Source: Claveliimonas bilis
GTDB taxonomy: Bacteria; Bacillota; Clostridia; Lachnospirales; Lachnospiraceae
Direction: 5' to 3'
DNA: 64,000 nucleotides
Assembly: GCF_020892095.1 (NCBI RefSeq)
Contig: NZ_AP024845.1
Span: 1,364,001-1,428,000 of the forward strand
The translations under genes and the position numbers were made by a program. Positions 7,532 through 16,049 of the stretch are shown in pieces. The notes beneath the pieces were generated by a model that was given only the letters and a program-made list of their open reading frames with translations, made no database searches and was not told the DNA's origin. The number at the start of each line of letters is the position of its first letter. Position 1 is the stretch's first letter.

Positions 7532-8590
7532 TTAAATTTTGATCACACGATGTCCGGCTGCTTTCAAAAGCCGGTTCATCACAGCGCTTCCGATCCCTTC
7601 TGCATCAAAGGATTCACTGTAAATATAATCCGTACCATCAGCGTCAAATTCCCGAAGAATGCCGTAAAGATTTGCCGCCACTGTACTTTCGTCTTCTCTG
7701 GTTCCAATACATTTTATATTACTGCCTGAATATCTGTTTACTGTTTCTTCTGTGGCGATGATACCTGTTCTGTATCCCTGCTCCTCTTTTTCTCCCGCCA
7801 TCTTTTGAATCGTACTTACAACAGATTCCAGCTCTCCTTCTATGACAGTCAATTCTGCCTTTGGCGCATAATGGCGGTATTTCATTCCCGGAGCCTTGGG
7901 AGGCGTTTTACTGTCTGCATCTAAGACAGCATGATCCACCAGGACCTGTCCGATTTCTTTTTCCAGCATTTCTTTTGTTACCGCACCGGGTCTTAAGATC
8001 ATAGGCGGCTCCGAAGTCATATCTACAATCGTGGATTCCACCCCGATATGAACTGCTCCTCCATCCAGGATCATTTCTATTTTCCCGTTCAGATCATCCA
8101 TCACATGTCCGGCGGTAGTGGGGCTTGGCCTTCCTGATGTATTGGCACTTGGGCCGGAAACATATCCGCCTCCGGCAAGGATCAGTGCTCTTGCAATCTC
8201 ATCATCCGGCATACGAACAGCAACTGTCTCCAGCCCTCCCGTTGTTCCATAGGGCACAATAGAGGTTTTTTCAAAGATCATCGTAAGCGGTCCCGGCCAG
8301 AATTTTCGCGCCAGAGTCTCTGCCTTCTCCGGCACATGCTCTGCCACCTCATATAAATCTTCCAGCCTGGCAATGTGAACGATCAGAGGATTATCAGATG
8401 GTCTTCCCTTGGCCGCATAAGTCTTTGCTGCGGCTTTTTCATCCAAGGCGTTTGCCCCAAGACCGTATACTGTTTCCGTCGGAAAGGCAACCAGTCCTCC
8501 TTTTTTTAAAATACTGCCCGCTTCACGGATTATTTCCATATTCATTTGTTCTCGATTTATTCTTTCTACTTTTGTTTCCATGTTTTCCAT
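7532..8590 (-). CDS. L-threonylcarbamoyladenylate synthase (Sua5/YwlC type)
   Basis: The protein (352 residues) has an N-terminal YrdC domain (KKGGLVAFPTETVYGLGANA, then KGRPSDNPLIVHI and SANTSGRPSPTT) and a C-terminal Sua5 domain after a linker that includes PKAPGMKYRHYAPKA. Sua5-type enzymes make threonylcarbamoyl-AMP from threonine, bicarbonate and ATP for the t6A modification at position 37 of ANN-decoding tRNAs. Length and two-domain layout fit the Sua5 rather than the short TsaC form. It lies 25 bases downstream of cwlD and upstream of upp. Confidence 0.93.
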   Translation of the reverse strand: MENMETKVERINREQMNMEIIREAGSILKKGGLVAFPTETVYGLGANALDEKAAAKTYAAKGRPSDNPLIVHIARLEDLYEVAEHVPEKAETLARKFWPGPLTMIFEKTSIVPYGTTGGLETVAVRMPDDEIARALILAGGGYVSGPSANTSGRPSPTTAGHVMDDLNGKIEMILDGGAVHIGVESTIVDMTSEPPMILRPGAVTKEMLEKEIGQVLVDHAVLDADSKTPPKAPGMKYRHYAPKAELTVIEGELESVVSTIQKMAGEKEEQGYRTGIIATEETVNRYSGSNIKCIGTREDESTVAANLYGILREFDADGTDYIYSESFDAEGIGSAVMNRLLKAAGHRVIKI

Positions 8591-8614
8591 TATAACATTA
8601 TTTCCTGCTTTTTA

Positions 8615-9319
8615 CTACCCTGCCGTCACTGCCCAGCTTTCTATCCCTTTGGCAATCGTTTTTGCCAGTTTCAACTGATATTCATCCTGGCTTAAAAGCT
8701 TTGTTTCCTCACTGTTGCTCAAAAATCCGCACTCCACAATAATGGTGGGAACTTCTGTTTTTTTCAGAAGATAGTATGTATCGTTCGCTTTTAACTCCCG
8801 CGTATTATCAGGAAATGCGGCAAGAAATTCCTCCTGCATTCTTTCCGCCGCCTCTTTTCCCTCCGCCGAATGAGTAAAATAGAAAATCTGAGACCCTTTT
8901 ACTGTTTCATCGGGATAACTGTTCTGGTGAATGCTCACTGTCACTGCCGGTTCATTGCTGTTAATAAGTTCAATTCTGTTTTTCAGATCTTCTACTTTTT
9001 TATTAGAAGCATCTTCCGAACAGAGCATCTCGTCTTTCTCTCTTGTCATAATGACTTCCAGTCCATCCTTCTCCAGTATTTTCTTCACCTTCTTTGCTAT
9101 GGCAAGATTCAGATCTTTTTCCAGGACATCCCCGACTCCCACCTTTCCCGGGTCTCTTCCTCCATGCCCCGGATCCAGCACAACCAGCTTATTGGCCTCT
9201 ACCTTCTGTGCCGACGCATACCGGCTGACTTCTCTTCCTGCAAAGACAAGCCCTGCAAGAACAGCCAGCGCCAAAATAAACTCCAATCCTTTCCGCAAAA
9301 AAACATCTCCTGACAACAC
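8615..9319 (-). CDS. cwlD: N-acetylmuramoyl-L-alanine amidase, CwlD-like
   Basis: An N-terminal membrane anchor (FILALAVLAGLVFAG) precedes an Amidase_3 domain with all zinc and catalytic residues: His52 in DPGHGG, Glu68 in LEKDLN, His132 in SIHQN and Glu197 in VECGFLSN. In spore formers CwlD cleaves stem peptides in cortex murein so that muramic lactam can form. The first in-frame ATG (9319) lies inside a terminator hairpin; a TTG at 9298 with AGGAGATG eight bases upstream is the better start, giving 227 residues. The gene follows the GH18 gene. Confidence 0.85.
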   Translation of the reverse strand: MLSGDVFLRKGLEFILALAVLAGLVFAGREVSRYASAQKVEANKLVVLDPGHGGRDPGKVGVGDVLEKDLNLAIAKKVKKILEKDGLEVIMTREKDEMLCSEDASNKKVEDLKNRIELINSNEPAVTVSIHQNSYPDETVKGSQIFYFTHSAEGKEAAERMQEEFLAAFPDNTRELKANDTYYLLKKTEVPTIIVECGFLSNSEETKLLSQDEYQLKLAKTIAKGIESWAVTAG

Positions 9320-9347
9320 ATATTTTATTTAATATATGTCTGTCAGG
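9305..9347 (-). terminator. Rho-independent terminator after the GH18 gene
   Basis: On the minus strand a long stem built from CTCCTGACA...TGTCAGGAG with an AT-rich upper part is followed closely by seven T. It sits between the stop of the GH18 gene and cwlD. Its 3' arm contains the AGGAG that would serve cwlD translation, so terminator and ribosome site share bases. Confidence 0.75.
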
Positions 9348-9356
9348 AGACGTTTA

Positions 9357-11153
9357 TTAATTTACATATTTCAAAATCAGTTCCCAGACATCTGATTCTT
9401 CCTGACCCAGGCGCCACGCCGCTGTACCTGCCAGTTTATAATCCTTCATAAGCTGAAGTCTCGGCTCAAGAGACTGGGTATCTTCCAACCATACTTTATA
9501 GGTCGCTCCATCTGCTTCCCACTCCGCGTAATTCTGTTTGGTCGTGTCATCCCACTGTGCAGTGGCTCCTGCCTGCTGCACTACGGCTTTTGCTTCTGCC
9601 ATGCTGTAAGCTGTGCTTTCTACTTTTGTAGTATACTGCTCCGCATCTGTTCCCTGGTCTGCTGCCAACTCCTCTTCTGTCTTAGGCGTTTCTTTCCATA
9701 CTCTCGTAAAGAACGGCACCGCATTGATCACCTTCTCTGCCGGCACTTCCTTGAGCGTATTCTCAATACCTGCCTTTACAAAATCATAAGAAGCAACTGA
9801 GCCTGCCTCCGGGGAACCGCTGTAATGTTCATCATAGCCCATGATGACTACATAGTCGGCAACAACTCCCTGTTCTTCCCGATGATACTGCTGATTATAA
9901 GACTGCGGCACATAATTATCCACAGAAAGTACTATACCGTTTTTCCGGCACTGTACAGACAGCTCCCGGATAAACTGAATGTAATGTTCTCCGCACTCAT
10001 CGGAAATTTTTTCAAAATCTACATTAATTCCATCCAGCCCTACTCTGAGTGCCTCTGACATGAGCTGGTTGATCAGATTTGTCCTGTTTGCAGTATGGCT
10101 TAATAATTCATAGGATTCTTCCGCGGAATTAATTCCGCCGTCGAAATCACGTATCGCCGCCCAGACTTCTATATCTGACTGATGTGCGTAATTCACATAG
10201 TCCGCTGTAGCAATGGATTCCAGGTTGCCGGATGTATCCGCCACATGGAACCAGGTAGGTGAAATAGTTGTCAGTCCTTTCGTACTGGCGATCATTTCCA
10301 GAACACTGCTGTTGGCATCGCTGTTTGTAACATTATGCCATGCCATGTTAATAGTATAATCCTTGGAAATATTGGTATATTCAGGCTCTTCAAATCCTCT
10401 GTCTATTTTCTGAGTCTCCTCATCGCGAAGCGCGCTTTTCTTTACATATCCAATAAATCCATCTTCCGTGCGGACTTTTTTCCAGTCGCCTTCGTCCTCA
10501 ATATAAGTTACGATGTCATTTTTACTGATTTCTGTAAGTACCGGACTCTTTACTCCGCCCTGATAACGTACCTGCGTATCTTTCTTCGCCTCTGCTACCT
10601 TCACTTCCCCGGTCTCTGTCACTACAACCACTCGACTGGGGTCGTCATAGACTTCATATTCCATATCCGTATACTGTTTCACAAAATCCAGCGCAATGTA
10701 AGCTGTACTTCCTTCTGTCTTTAAAATGACGTAATCCCCGGTGTTTTTCTGTTTTGAAACCGTATAATCCGTGCTTCCCACATCTACCGATACCGTATCA
10801 TTGGGCAGTGTATAAAGCAGAATGTTTTCGCTCGGATCCCAATAGAATCTCTGATTGATATAATCCCGGACAATGCTGTATTCTACGTAAGCTCTTCCAT
10901 CCGATATCATTCCTTTTGGTTCAAGAATATCATTATTTACAACGATAGCGAGCTGGTCTTCACTTTCTATTCCATAATATCCGTTTAAATCCGCCTGTTC
11001 TTTTGAGGGTCCGTATCTTCTCCACAAAAAGACAGCTGCAATAATTCCCACTATCAGTATTATGAAAAAACCTACTTTCAGAATCAGGTTACGCTTTCTT
11101 CTCCGTCTTGACTGCGGCCGCCTTCTACGGCGCCTTCTGCGTCTTTGTTCCAT
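9357..11153 (-). CDS. Membrane-anchored GH18 glycosyl hydrolase with SH3 domain
   Basis: The 598-residue protein begins with an extreme Arg-rich tract (about 16 Arg in the first 21 residues), then one membrane helix (VGFFIILIVGIIAAVFLW), a copper-amine-oxidase-like N-domain (LDPKGMISDGRAYVE region), a bacterial SH3 domain (about residues 190-250) and a GH18 domain with the catalytic motif DGINVDFE near residue 372. GH18 proteins of this layout in spore formers act on cell-wall glycans or bind them; the Asp-x-Glu pair is intact, so hydrolase activity is likely. The Arg tract is presumably a strong positive-inside signal. It is transcribed ahead of cwlD, from which a terminator separates it. 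Confidence 0.88.
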   Translation of the reverse strand: MEQRRRRRRRRRPQSRRRRKRNLILKVGFFIILIVGIIAAVFLWRRYGPSKEQADLNGYYGIESEDQLAIVVNNDILEPKGMISDGRAYVEYSIVRDYINQRFYWDPSENILLYTLPNDTVSVDVGSTDYTVSKQKNTGDYVILKTEGSTAYIALDFVKQYTDMEYEVYDDPSRVVVVTETGEVKVAEAKKDTQVRYQGGVKSPVLTEISKNDIVTYIEDEGDWKKVRTEDGFIGYVKKSALRDEETQKIDRGFEEPEYTNISKDYTINMAWHNVTNSDANSSVLEMIASTKGLTTISPTWFHVADTSGNLESIATADYVNYAHQSDIEVWAAIRDFDGGINSAEESYELLSHTANRTNLINQLMSEALRVGLDGINVDFEKISDECGEHYIQFIRELSVQCRKNGIVLSVDNYVPQSYNQQYHREEQGVVADYVVIMGYDEHYSGSPEAGSVASYDFVKAGIENTLKEVPAEKVINAVPFFTRVWKETPKTEEELAADQGTDAEQYTTKVESTAYSMAEAKAVVQQAGATAQWDDTTKQNYAEWEADGATYKVWLEDTQSLEPRLQLMKDYKLAGTAAWRLGQEESDVWELILKYVN

Positions 11154-11236
11154 GCTGCACCTCCCACATATACCTCATTATATCAACTTTTGTAGGTTCC
11201 GTCATTATTTATTTCGACATTTAAGAATATTTTTGT

Positions 11237-11280
11237 AACAGTTCAGCCACAGGGTTGCCACATGGCGCGGCTGGACTGTT
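11237..11280. other. Intergenic inverted repeat
   Basis: Twelve-base arms (AACAGTTCAGCC and GGCTGGACTGTT, one mismatch as inverted partners) enclose a 20-base loop. It lies between the small gene at 11320 and the GH18 gene on the minus strand and could end transcription of the former, but the following bases (ACAAAAATATTC on the minus strand) are a poor U-tract. Confidence 0.4.
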
Positions 11281-11319
11281 CTCCGTTATTCCGCGAGGGG
11301 TGTCTGCGCTTTTTTACTT

Positions 11320-11541
11320 TTAAATACTCTGGTTAACATGATAGAAGTACAACGCTTTCAGATCTCCGTTTTCATTTAAAACATAATCTCTCATATATCC
11401 GGAATCTTCACTCACCATATGCGCCTGTACGATCTGTGTCGGGCTTGCCGGTTTTCCCTCCATTGCAATATATACTCCCCGTTTTTCATACATGTTCAGC
11501 TCACTGAACATTTCCTGAAATTCCTTTCTTTCTTCCGGCAT
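11320..11541 (-). CDS. Small conserved-looking protein of unknown function
   Basis: The 73-residue product (MPEERKEFQEMFSELNMYE..., ending FYHVNQSI) has no membrane segment or recognisable motif. An ATG at 11541 lies five bases behind a strong AAGGAGG, which argues that the reading frame is real; a GTG directly before it is less well placed. The first half is acidic and helical, the second half (MRDYVLNENGDLKALYFYHV) looks beta-rich. I do not recognise the family. Confidence 0.6.
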   Translation of the reverse strand: MPEERKEFQEMFSELNMYEKRGVYIAMEGKPASPTQIVQAHMVSEDSGYMRDYVLNENGDLKALYFYHVNQSI

Positions 11542-11544
11542 CAC

Positions 11545-11962
11545 AGCCTCCTTTTTCCTGCTGCAAAGAAACCTTTTCCTTCCGTCTGCATAAAATGGAA
11601 TATAACTAAAACTTACATTCAGACATATCTCCTTATGGAAGTGCGTGATATATTAAAATATGTCTGATTACAGAAACAGCACTCGCTTCTTTCAACATTT
11701 TTCGAGCAGATCTTTTTCTTGTTGAAACATGTTTTTGAACTTTTTCTGATTAAATAAAACTTTCCTGTTGAATTGCGTCTGATCCGACTTGTTTGAAATA
11801 TTGTTGATTGGTTACTAGATTTACATTGAGATTACCTGATCGTAAATAAAATCTGATTGACAGATCTATTCTAAGAATGTATGATTTGGGAATACTAATT
11901 TCTGTATTGGTATTATAGCACTTGTTTTTATGTTAACGCAAGCTTTTTTTATTTTTATTTTA
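11545..11962. other. AT-rich intergenic region with one inverted repeat
   Basis: No gene is seen here. It contains inverted 9-base arms CAGACATAT (11620-11628) and ATATGTCTG (11658-11666), about 80-120 bases upstream of the small gene on the minus strand, which could be an operator or transcript hairpin. The rest is low-complexity AT-rich DNA leading to the mecA promoter. Confidence 0.4.
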
Positions 11963-11992
11963 TTGAACTCTGATCATCCCATATGATATACT
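11963..11992 (+). promoter_or_regulatory. Promoter of mecA
   Basis: TTGAAC, an 18-base spacer and TATACT lie just before the gene, giving a leader of only about 15 bases that contains the ribosome site GGAAGTGAT. Confidence 0.6.
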
Positions 11993-12013
11993 GTGAAAAA
12001 GGAAGTGATAATT

Positions 12014-12742
12014 ATGAAGATTGAAAAGATCAACGATAATCAGATTCGCTGTACTCTTACACGTGCTGATTTAGCTGACAGGCAGCTTCAGTTAAGCGAA
12101 CTTGCCTATGGAACTGAAAAGGCAAAATCACTTTTCCATGATATGATGCAACAAGCGGCATTTGAATTCGGTTTTGAAGCCGAGGATATTCCTCTTATGA
12201 TAGAAGCGATTCCCGCTTCTTCCGATTCAATCGTGCTGATAATCACAAAAGTCGAAGATCCTGAGGAACTCGATACTAGATTTTCTAAATTTGCCCCTTC
12301 TCCGGGAGGAGAATGGGACTCCGTAAAGGAATCAGCCCTTGAAAAGCTGGAAGGCGCCGAGGAGCTTTTAAATCTCCTGGGAAAAGTTAAGGAAAGTGTT
12401 TCCTCCGTGTCGGAAACTTCCGATAAGAAGTCAGAAAAGGAGCGCTCTCTTTCCCTCCGGCTGTTTTCTTTTACCAATATGGATCAGGTGATTCATGCAG
12501 CTCATCTGCTGCAGTCAATATATTTCGGTTCCAACACATTGTATAAAGATCATAAAGCCGATATGTACATTCTTGCCCTGACACAGTCAGACCACACAAC
12601 ACGGGAATTTAACCGAATCTGCAATATGCTGTCCGAGTACGGAACTTTGGAAAAAGCTTCCAGCGCCTCCCTGGCATATCTGGAAGAGCATTGTGAGATT
12701 ATACTGTCTGCGGATGCTGTACAGAATCTTTCACAGATTTAA
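12014..12742 (+). CDS. mecA: MecA-type adaptor protein for Clp protease
   Basis: The 242-residue protein has an N-terminal MecA domain (MKIEKINDNQIRCTLTRADL, then LFHDMMQQAAFEFGFE), a variable acidic/Ser linker (residues about 100-145) and a C-terminal domain (LRLFSFTNMDQVIHAAHLL). MecA adaptors deliver substrates such as ComK or Spo0A~P to ClpCP in Bacillus. The ATG at 12014 is preferred to an in-frame GTG at 11993 because the latter overlaps the -10 box and the former has GGAAGTGAT upstream. It is a single-gene unit between its own promoter and a terminator. Confidence 0.9.
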   Translation: MKIEKINDNQIRCTLTRADLADRQLQLSELAYGTEKAKSLFHDMMQQAAFEFGFEAEDIPLMIEAIPASSDSIVLIITKVEDPEELDTRFSKFAPSPGGEWDSVKESALEKLEGAEELLNLLGKVKESVSSVSETSDKKSEKERSLSLRLFSFTNMDQVIHAAHLLQSIYFGSNTLYKDHKADMYILALTQSDHTTREFNRICNMLSEYGTLEKASSASLAYLEEHCEIILSADAVQNLSQI

Positions 12743-12770
12743 TCAAAGACTTAAAAATCAATAATGACAA

Positions 12771-12811
12771 AAAAACATCCGGTCAGTCCAAGGACTTGTC
12801 CGGATGTTTTG
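12771..12811. terminator. Bidirectional terminator between mecA and the DUF1858 gene
   Basis: AAACATCCGG pairs with CCGGATGTTT around a 17-base loop, with A and T runs on both sides. It separates two convergent genes. Confidence 0.75.
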
Positions 12812-12836
12812 CTTTCCTGAATCCAGAAAACCTGAT

Positions 12837-13037
12837 TTATGCATTGGCATTGATAAACGCATTGATCTTTTCTACCAGCAGATTCGCATCGATCCCATGT
12901 ACCATGGCTGCCTCTTCTAATGTTTCACCCTGGGAAGCCGGGCAGCCAAGGCAATGCATTCCGATTTCCATGAGAATCGGTGCCACATCTGGATTTACAC
13001 TTAACAATTCGCCAATTGTCATTTCTTTATTTACCAT
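12837..13037 (-). CDS. DUF1858 domain protein (CxxC redox-disulfide type)
   Basis: The 66-residue protein consists of a single DUF1858 domain: [21 protein letters not shown], then the conserved MHCLGCPAS with a CxxC pair, then a C-terminal helix. Such domains occur alone or fused to hybrid-cluster and redox proteins; a thiol redox or metal-binding role is thought likely but is not established. GGAGG lies eleven bases before the ATG. The gene is monocistronic. Confidence 0.9.
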   Translation of the reverse strand: MVNKEMTIGELLSVNPDVAPILMEIGMHCLGCPASQGETLEEAAMVHGIDANLLVEKINAFINANA

Positions 13038-13254
13038 AATTCATTAATCCTCCTTTATCTTCCACGTAGTTTTTATTATATCTGCTTTCTTTCATTGTGT
13101 AAACATTTAAAATAAATTTCTCGTTAATTTCTGGTTATTTATTTGTCAAGTTTCTTTTCCTGTTTTTTCGACAAAAACTCATTTTTATCATTTCTTCACA
13201 AAACATTCGTTCTTTTATTTGACGTAAGTAATCCACCAAAAACCGGGATATCCA

Positions 13255-13334
13255 TGTGGATAATGTGGATAAGTTTTCAAAAACTTTGATTTTTCCACCT
13301 TTTTCATGGTTTTTTATGTGGATAACTTGGATAA
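13255..13334. promoter_or_regulatory. Tandem DnaA boxes in AT-rich intergenic DNA
   Basis: The strict DnaA box TGTGGATAA (complement of TTATCCACA) occurs at 13255-13263, directly again at 13264-13272, and at 13317-13325; a fourth copy at 13326-13334 reads CTTGGATAA. The four form two head-to-tail pairs. The surrounding 13048-13430 is gene-free and very AT-rich. No dnaA or dnaN is near, so this looks like an orphan DnaA-box cluster; promoter control or DnaA titration is inference. Confidence 0.65.
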
Positions 13335-13430
13335 GTCTTTTTTACAAAATTTTCCAGGTTTTTACAAATTTGTGTAAATTGTACATTATTTCGATTTTCG
13401 AAACATTACATAAGTTATTAAAGAAAAAGT

Positions 13431-13466
13431 GGACAAGAAAGGTAGCAAATACGCCCTTTCTTGTCC
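13431..13466. terminator. Terminator of the ABC transporter operon
   Basis: Twelve-base perfect arms GGACAAGAAAGG and CCTTTCTTGTCC surround a 12-base loop. On the minus strand it follows the permease stop and is followed by ACTTTTTC; on the plus strand GTTTTC follows, so weak activity in both directions is possible. Confidence 0.7.
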
Positions 13467-13471
13467 GTTTT

Positions 13472-16036
13472 CTACTCTATTCTTCTTAATTTTTCTACAA
13501 TGCTTCCTTTATTCCACATACGGTCGATCACCCACGCAATTCCTGCTGCCAGAAGGCTGCATATAAGGGCCGCCTCAAATGCAGGAAGGACTGATAAAGA
13601 GTACCTGGCAAACCACCAGTTAGATACGATTGCTTTTACTGCAGTAAGCGAAACTGCCGCACTGGCTGTTATACCTACTGCCCCGGCCAGGAGGGCGTAC
13701 AGGACACCTTCATAGATGAACAGCTTCTTAAGCTGTCTCTGGCTCATGCCGATACTCCGCATGACAGCAAACTCGTTCTGTCTTGCAATCGCTCCGGTCA
13801 AAATGACATTGATAAGATTCAGGATGCCGATCACGGCAAAGACCGCCGCCAGTACGATTCCCACGATCCGATAGGTACTCTGTATCTCATCGAACTCTCT
13901 TTCTTCCGACAATCGGGTGATCATGCTGCTGTTCAACTGGGATGTGATCTGTTCTGCCTCGCTGTTTACCTCGGCAAACGTACCTTCCTCGGCATCAAAT
14001 GCACAGACCAGCGGATCTGTATCATTCGGGAATATAGCCTGAAACTGTTCCTTTGAAAACACAACCGCCTCATATCCTCCCAAAGAAGAATCCAGTGTCA
14101 GATTATGCACTGCACCTGCCACAGCAAGCACTTCATACTCCTTTTCTTCCCCGCCAATATCCAGCCGGATTTTATCACCGGCATGGAACTCCTGAGACTC
14201 TTTCGCATAGAGGCCGTCATCTCCTAAAAATCCTGCCATGATCACGTAGTTTCCGCTGTTCAACTTGTCATAATCCAGTTCTCCTTCTATCAATATCACA
14301 TCATTCAGAATATTTCTGCTCCACCCGTAAGCTGTACGGCGCCAGTCAAACTCTGAAACTGCATTTCCAAATTCTTCTTTTGTGCCTTCGGTTACAATAT
14401 TCGTCCTTTTCCCGTTAATCTCTGTAATATTGATCAGGGACCCCTGCTCGATGTCCGTAACCTGTTCCGGCGGAAGAATATGGCAGTATACTTCCCCAAA
14501 ATTTTTTACATTTTCCATTTCACTTAGCTTTCCGGAAAGCTTCGGATTCAGTGTTTTTGTATAATCATCTACACTGAAATTCCCATAATTTCCGCTGTGC
14601 ACAATAAAATCAGTCACTGCGTTCCGGCGGACATATATCTCTTTATCAAAGCATCCTGTCGCACCAAGTACGCTGTTCAAAAGAATAAGGCTCAAGGCGA
14701 TGCTCATGACCACAAGGACTGTCTTCCCTCTGTTTCGTTTTAAATTTGCCGACGCCATCTGGAAAATCCGATGATGGGAATCTCTGCCTTTCTTTTTGGC
14801 TTTGCCGCCTTCCTCACCGTCCTGATATCGCAGCGCTTCCACAGGAGATACTCTGGCTGCCAGCTTTCCGGGGCGGCCGCAGCTGATCCACACGGTAAGA
14901 AAGGTAAAGGCTGCCGACACCACCCACACAGCGGGATGGGGCATGATAAATACAGACTCTCCCACTGTTGTACTTGCCATGATAAGGGGCAGAAGTACAT
15001 TTCCAAGAAGCCAGCCTAAGATAAGCCCTGCCGGAATCCCTGCCAGCGCCAGAAGATATCCCTGCCGCTTTACCATATATTTCAGCTGCTTCGGCGAGGT
15101 ACCGATCGTTTTGAGCTGACCGTACAGCCGAATATCTTTCAGTATAGAAATGCGAAATATGTTGTAAATAATAAGATAGCCTGCCAGGAGGATCATCAGT
15201 ACTCCAAAAACCGCCGCTGCTATCATTCCGCCTCCCATTTCATTCCTGTTCTCATAGGCCGGATTCGTGTGATGGACCACAAATCCCTCTTCTCCTCTTT
15301 CTGCGTCGGGATCAAATCCGGCGTTGGCGATCACCGTGTTTAACTGGCCTTCCACATCCTCATCCGTAGCAAAGCTTCCGCGGATACAGTAAGATCCCGG
15401 GACGCTGGCGTCATGGGCGATGGTGCTTTCATCAATCTTCTTTTCGAGGAATGCCTCCGACACCATCACTTCAGCAGTCTGTTCATATTTTTCTCCCTCC
15501 CAGTATCCGCTAAGCGTCATAGGTTCTTCTTTTACTCCCTCATCCGTCAGATACTGTATGTTCACCTTTGTTCCTGTTTCCTCCGGGATCCCCAGAAGCC
15601 GCAGAATCTCCGTATCACAGGCAAACTCGTATTCTTCCTCGGGCATATGCCCTTCCTCAATTTCCATATAACTGTTCTTTGCATAAGTTTCCTCCATCCA
15701 CGCCATGTTGACACTGATGTCCATAAGCTCCGGATTCACTATCTTCCAAAGTACCCGCTCTACACTCACGGTTTCCCACAACGGATCTTCCATAAGCTCT
15801 TTCGTTTTTTCAGCCGTTGTGAATTTAATCGAAGCCATAAATCTTGTTCCCGACTGGCGGATCGTCTGCTCCCGCACACTAATCTGAGTCCCCTGGAGAA
15901 TGGTCGCTACTGCCGTAAAAAGGAGGGCCGTCAGCATAATGGCAAGAAGAGCAATCGCATTGCGGATTTTATTTGCTTTCAGACAGTTGTTGGATAACGT
16001 CCGGATAAATTTTTTATTGTCATTTTCTAAAAGCAT
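13472..16036 (-). CDS. FtsX-like ABC transporter permease
   Basis: The 854-residue protein has the MacB/FtsX-family layout: an N-terminal membrane helix (NAIALLAIMLTALLFTAVATI), a large outer domain, three helices in the middle (about residues 270-400), a second outer domain and three C-terminal helices (IVLAAVFAVIGILNLINVIL onwards), that is a duplicated FtsX core. The start ATG at 16036 has GGAGG seven bases before it and follows the ATPase stop by 14 bases, unlike the more upstream in-frame candidate. Such permeases work with an MacB-like ATPase and often serve in peptide-antibiotic detoxification or export; the substrate cannot be read from the sequence. Confidence 0.88.
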   Translation of the reverse strand: MLLENDNKKFIRTLSNNCLKANKIRNAIALLAIMLTALLFTAVATILQGTQISVREQTIRQSGTRFMASIKFTTAEKTKELMEDPLWETVSVERVLWKIVNPELMDISVNMAWMEETYAKNSYMEIEEGHMPEEEYEFACDTEILRLLGIPEETGTKVNIQYLTDEGVKEEPMTLSGYWEGEKYEQTAEVMVSEAFLEKKIDESTIAHDASVPGSYCIRGSFATDEDVEGQLNTVIANAGFDPDAERGEEGFVVHHTNPAYENRNEMGGGMIAAAVFGVLMILLAGYLIIYNIFRISILKDIRLYGQLKTIGTSPKQLKYMVKRQGYLLALAGIPAGLILGWLLGNVLLPLIMASTTVGESVFIMPHPAVWVVSAAFTFLTVWISCGRPGKLAARVSPVEALRYQDGEEGGKAKKKGRDSHHRIFQMASANLKRNRGKTVLVVMSIALSLILLNSVLGATGCFDKEIYVRRNAVTDFIVHSGNYGNFSVDDYTKTLNPKLSGKLSEMENVKNFGEVYCHILPPEQVTDIEQGSLINITEINGKRTNIVTEGTKEEFGNAVSEFDWRRTAYGWSRNILNDVILIEGELDYDKLNSGNYVIMAGFLGDDGLYAKESQEFHAGDKIRLDIGGEEKEYEVLAVAGAVHNLTLDSSLGGYEAVVFSKEQFQAIFPNDTDPLVCAFDAEEGTFAEVNSEAEQITSQLNSSMITRLSEEREFDEIQSTYRIVGIVLAAVFAVIGILNLINVILTGAIARQNEFAVMRSIGMSQRQLKKLFIYEGVLYALLAGAVGITASAAVSLTAVKAIVSNWWFARYSLSVLPAFEAALICSLLAAGIAWVIDRMWNKGSIVEKLRRIE

Positions 16037-16049
16037 CTCTATTCCTCCT

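Noticed and set aside
9357-11153. Arg-rich N-terminus as a sequencing or frame artefact
   Set aside because: The frame continues smoothly into a membrane helix and complete domains, and a similar Arg tract occurs at the C-terminus of the carboxypeptidase at 34948.
13048-13471. Tandem DnaA boxes as the replication origin
   Set aside because: No dnaA, dnaN, recF, gyrB or rpmH is in the neighbourhood, and genes on both sides are ordinary; an orphan box cluster is the more careful reading.
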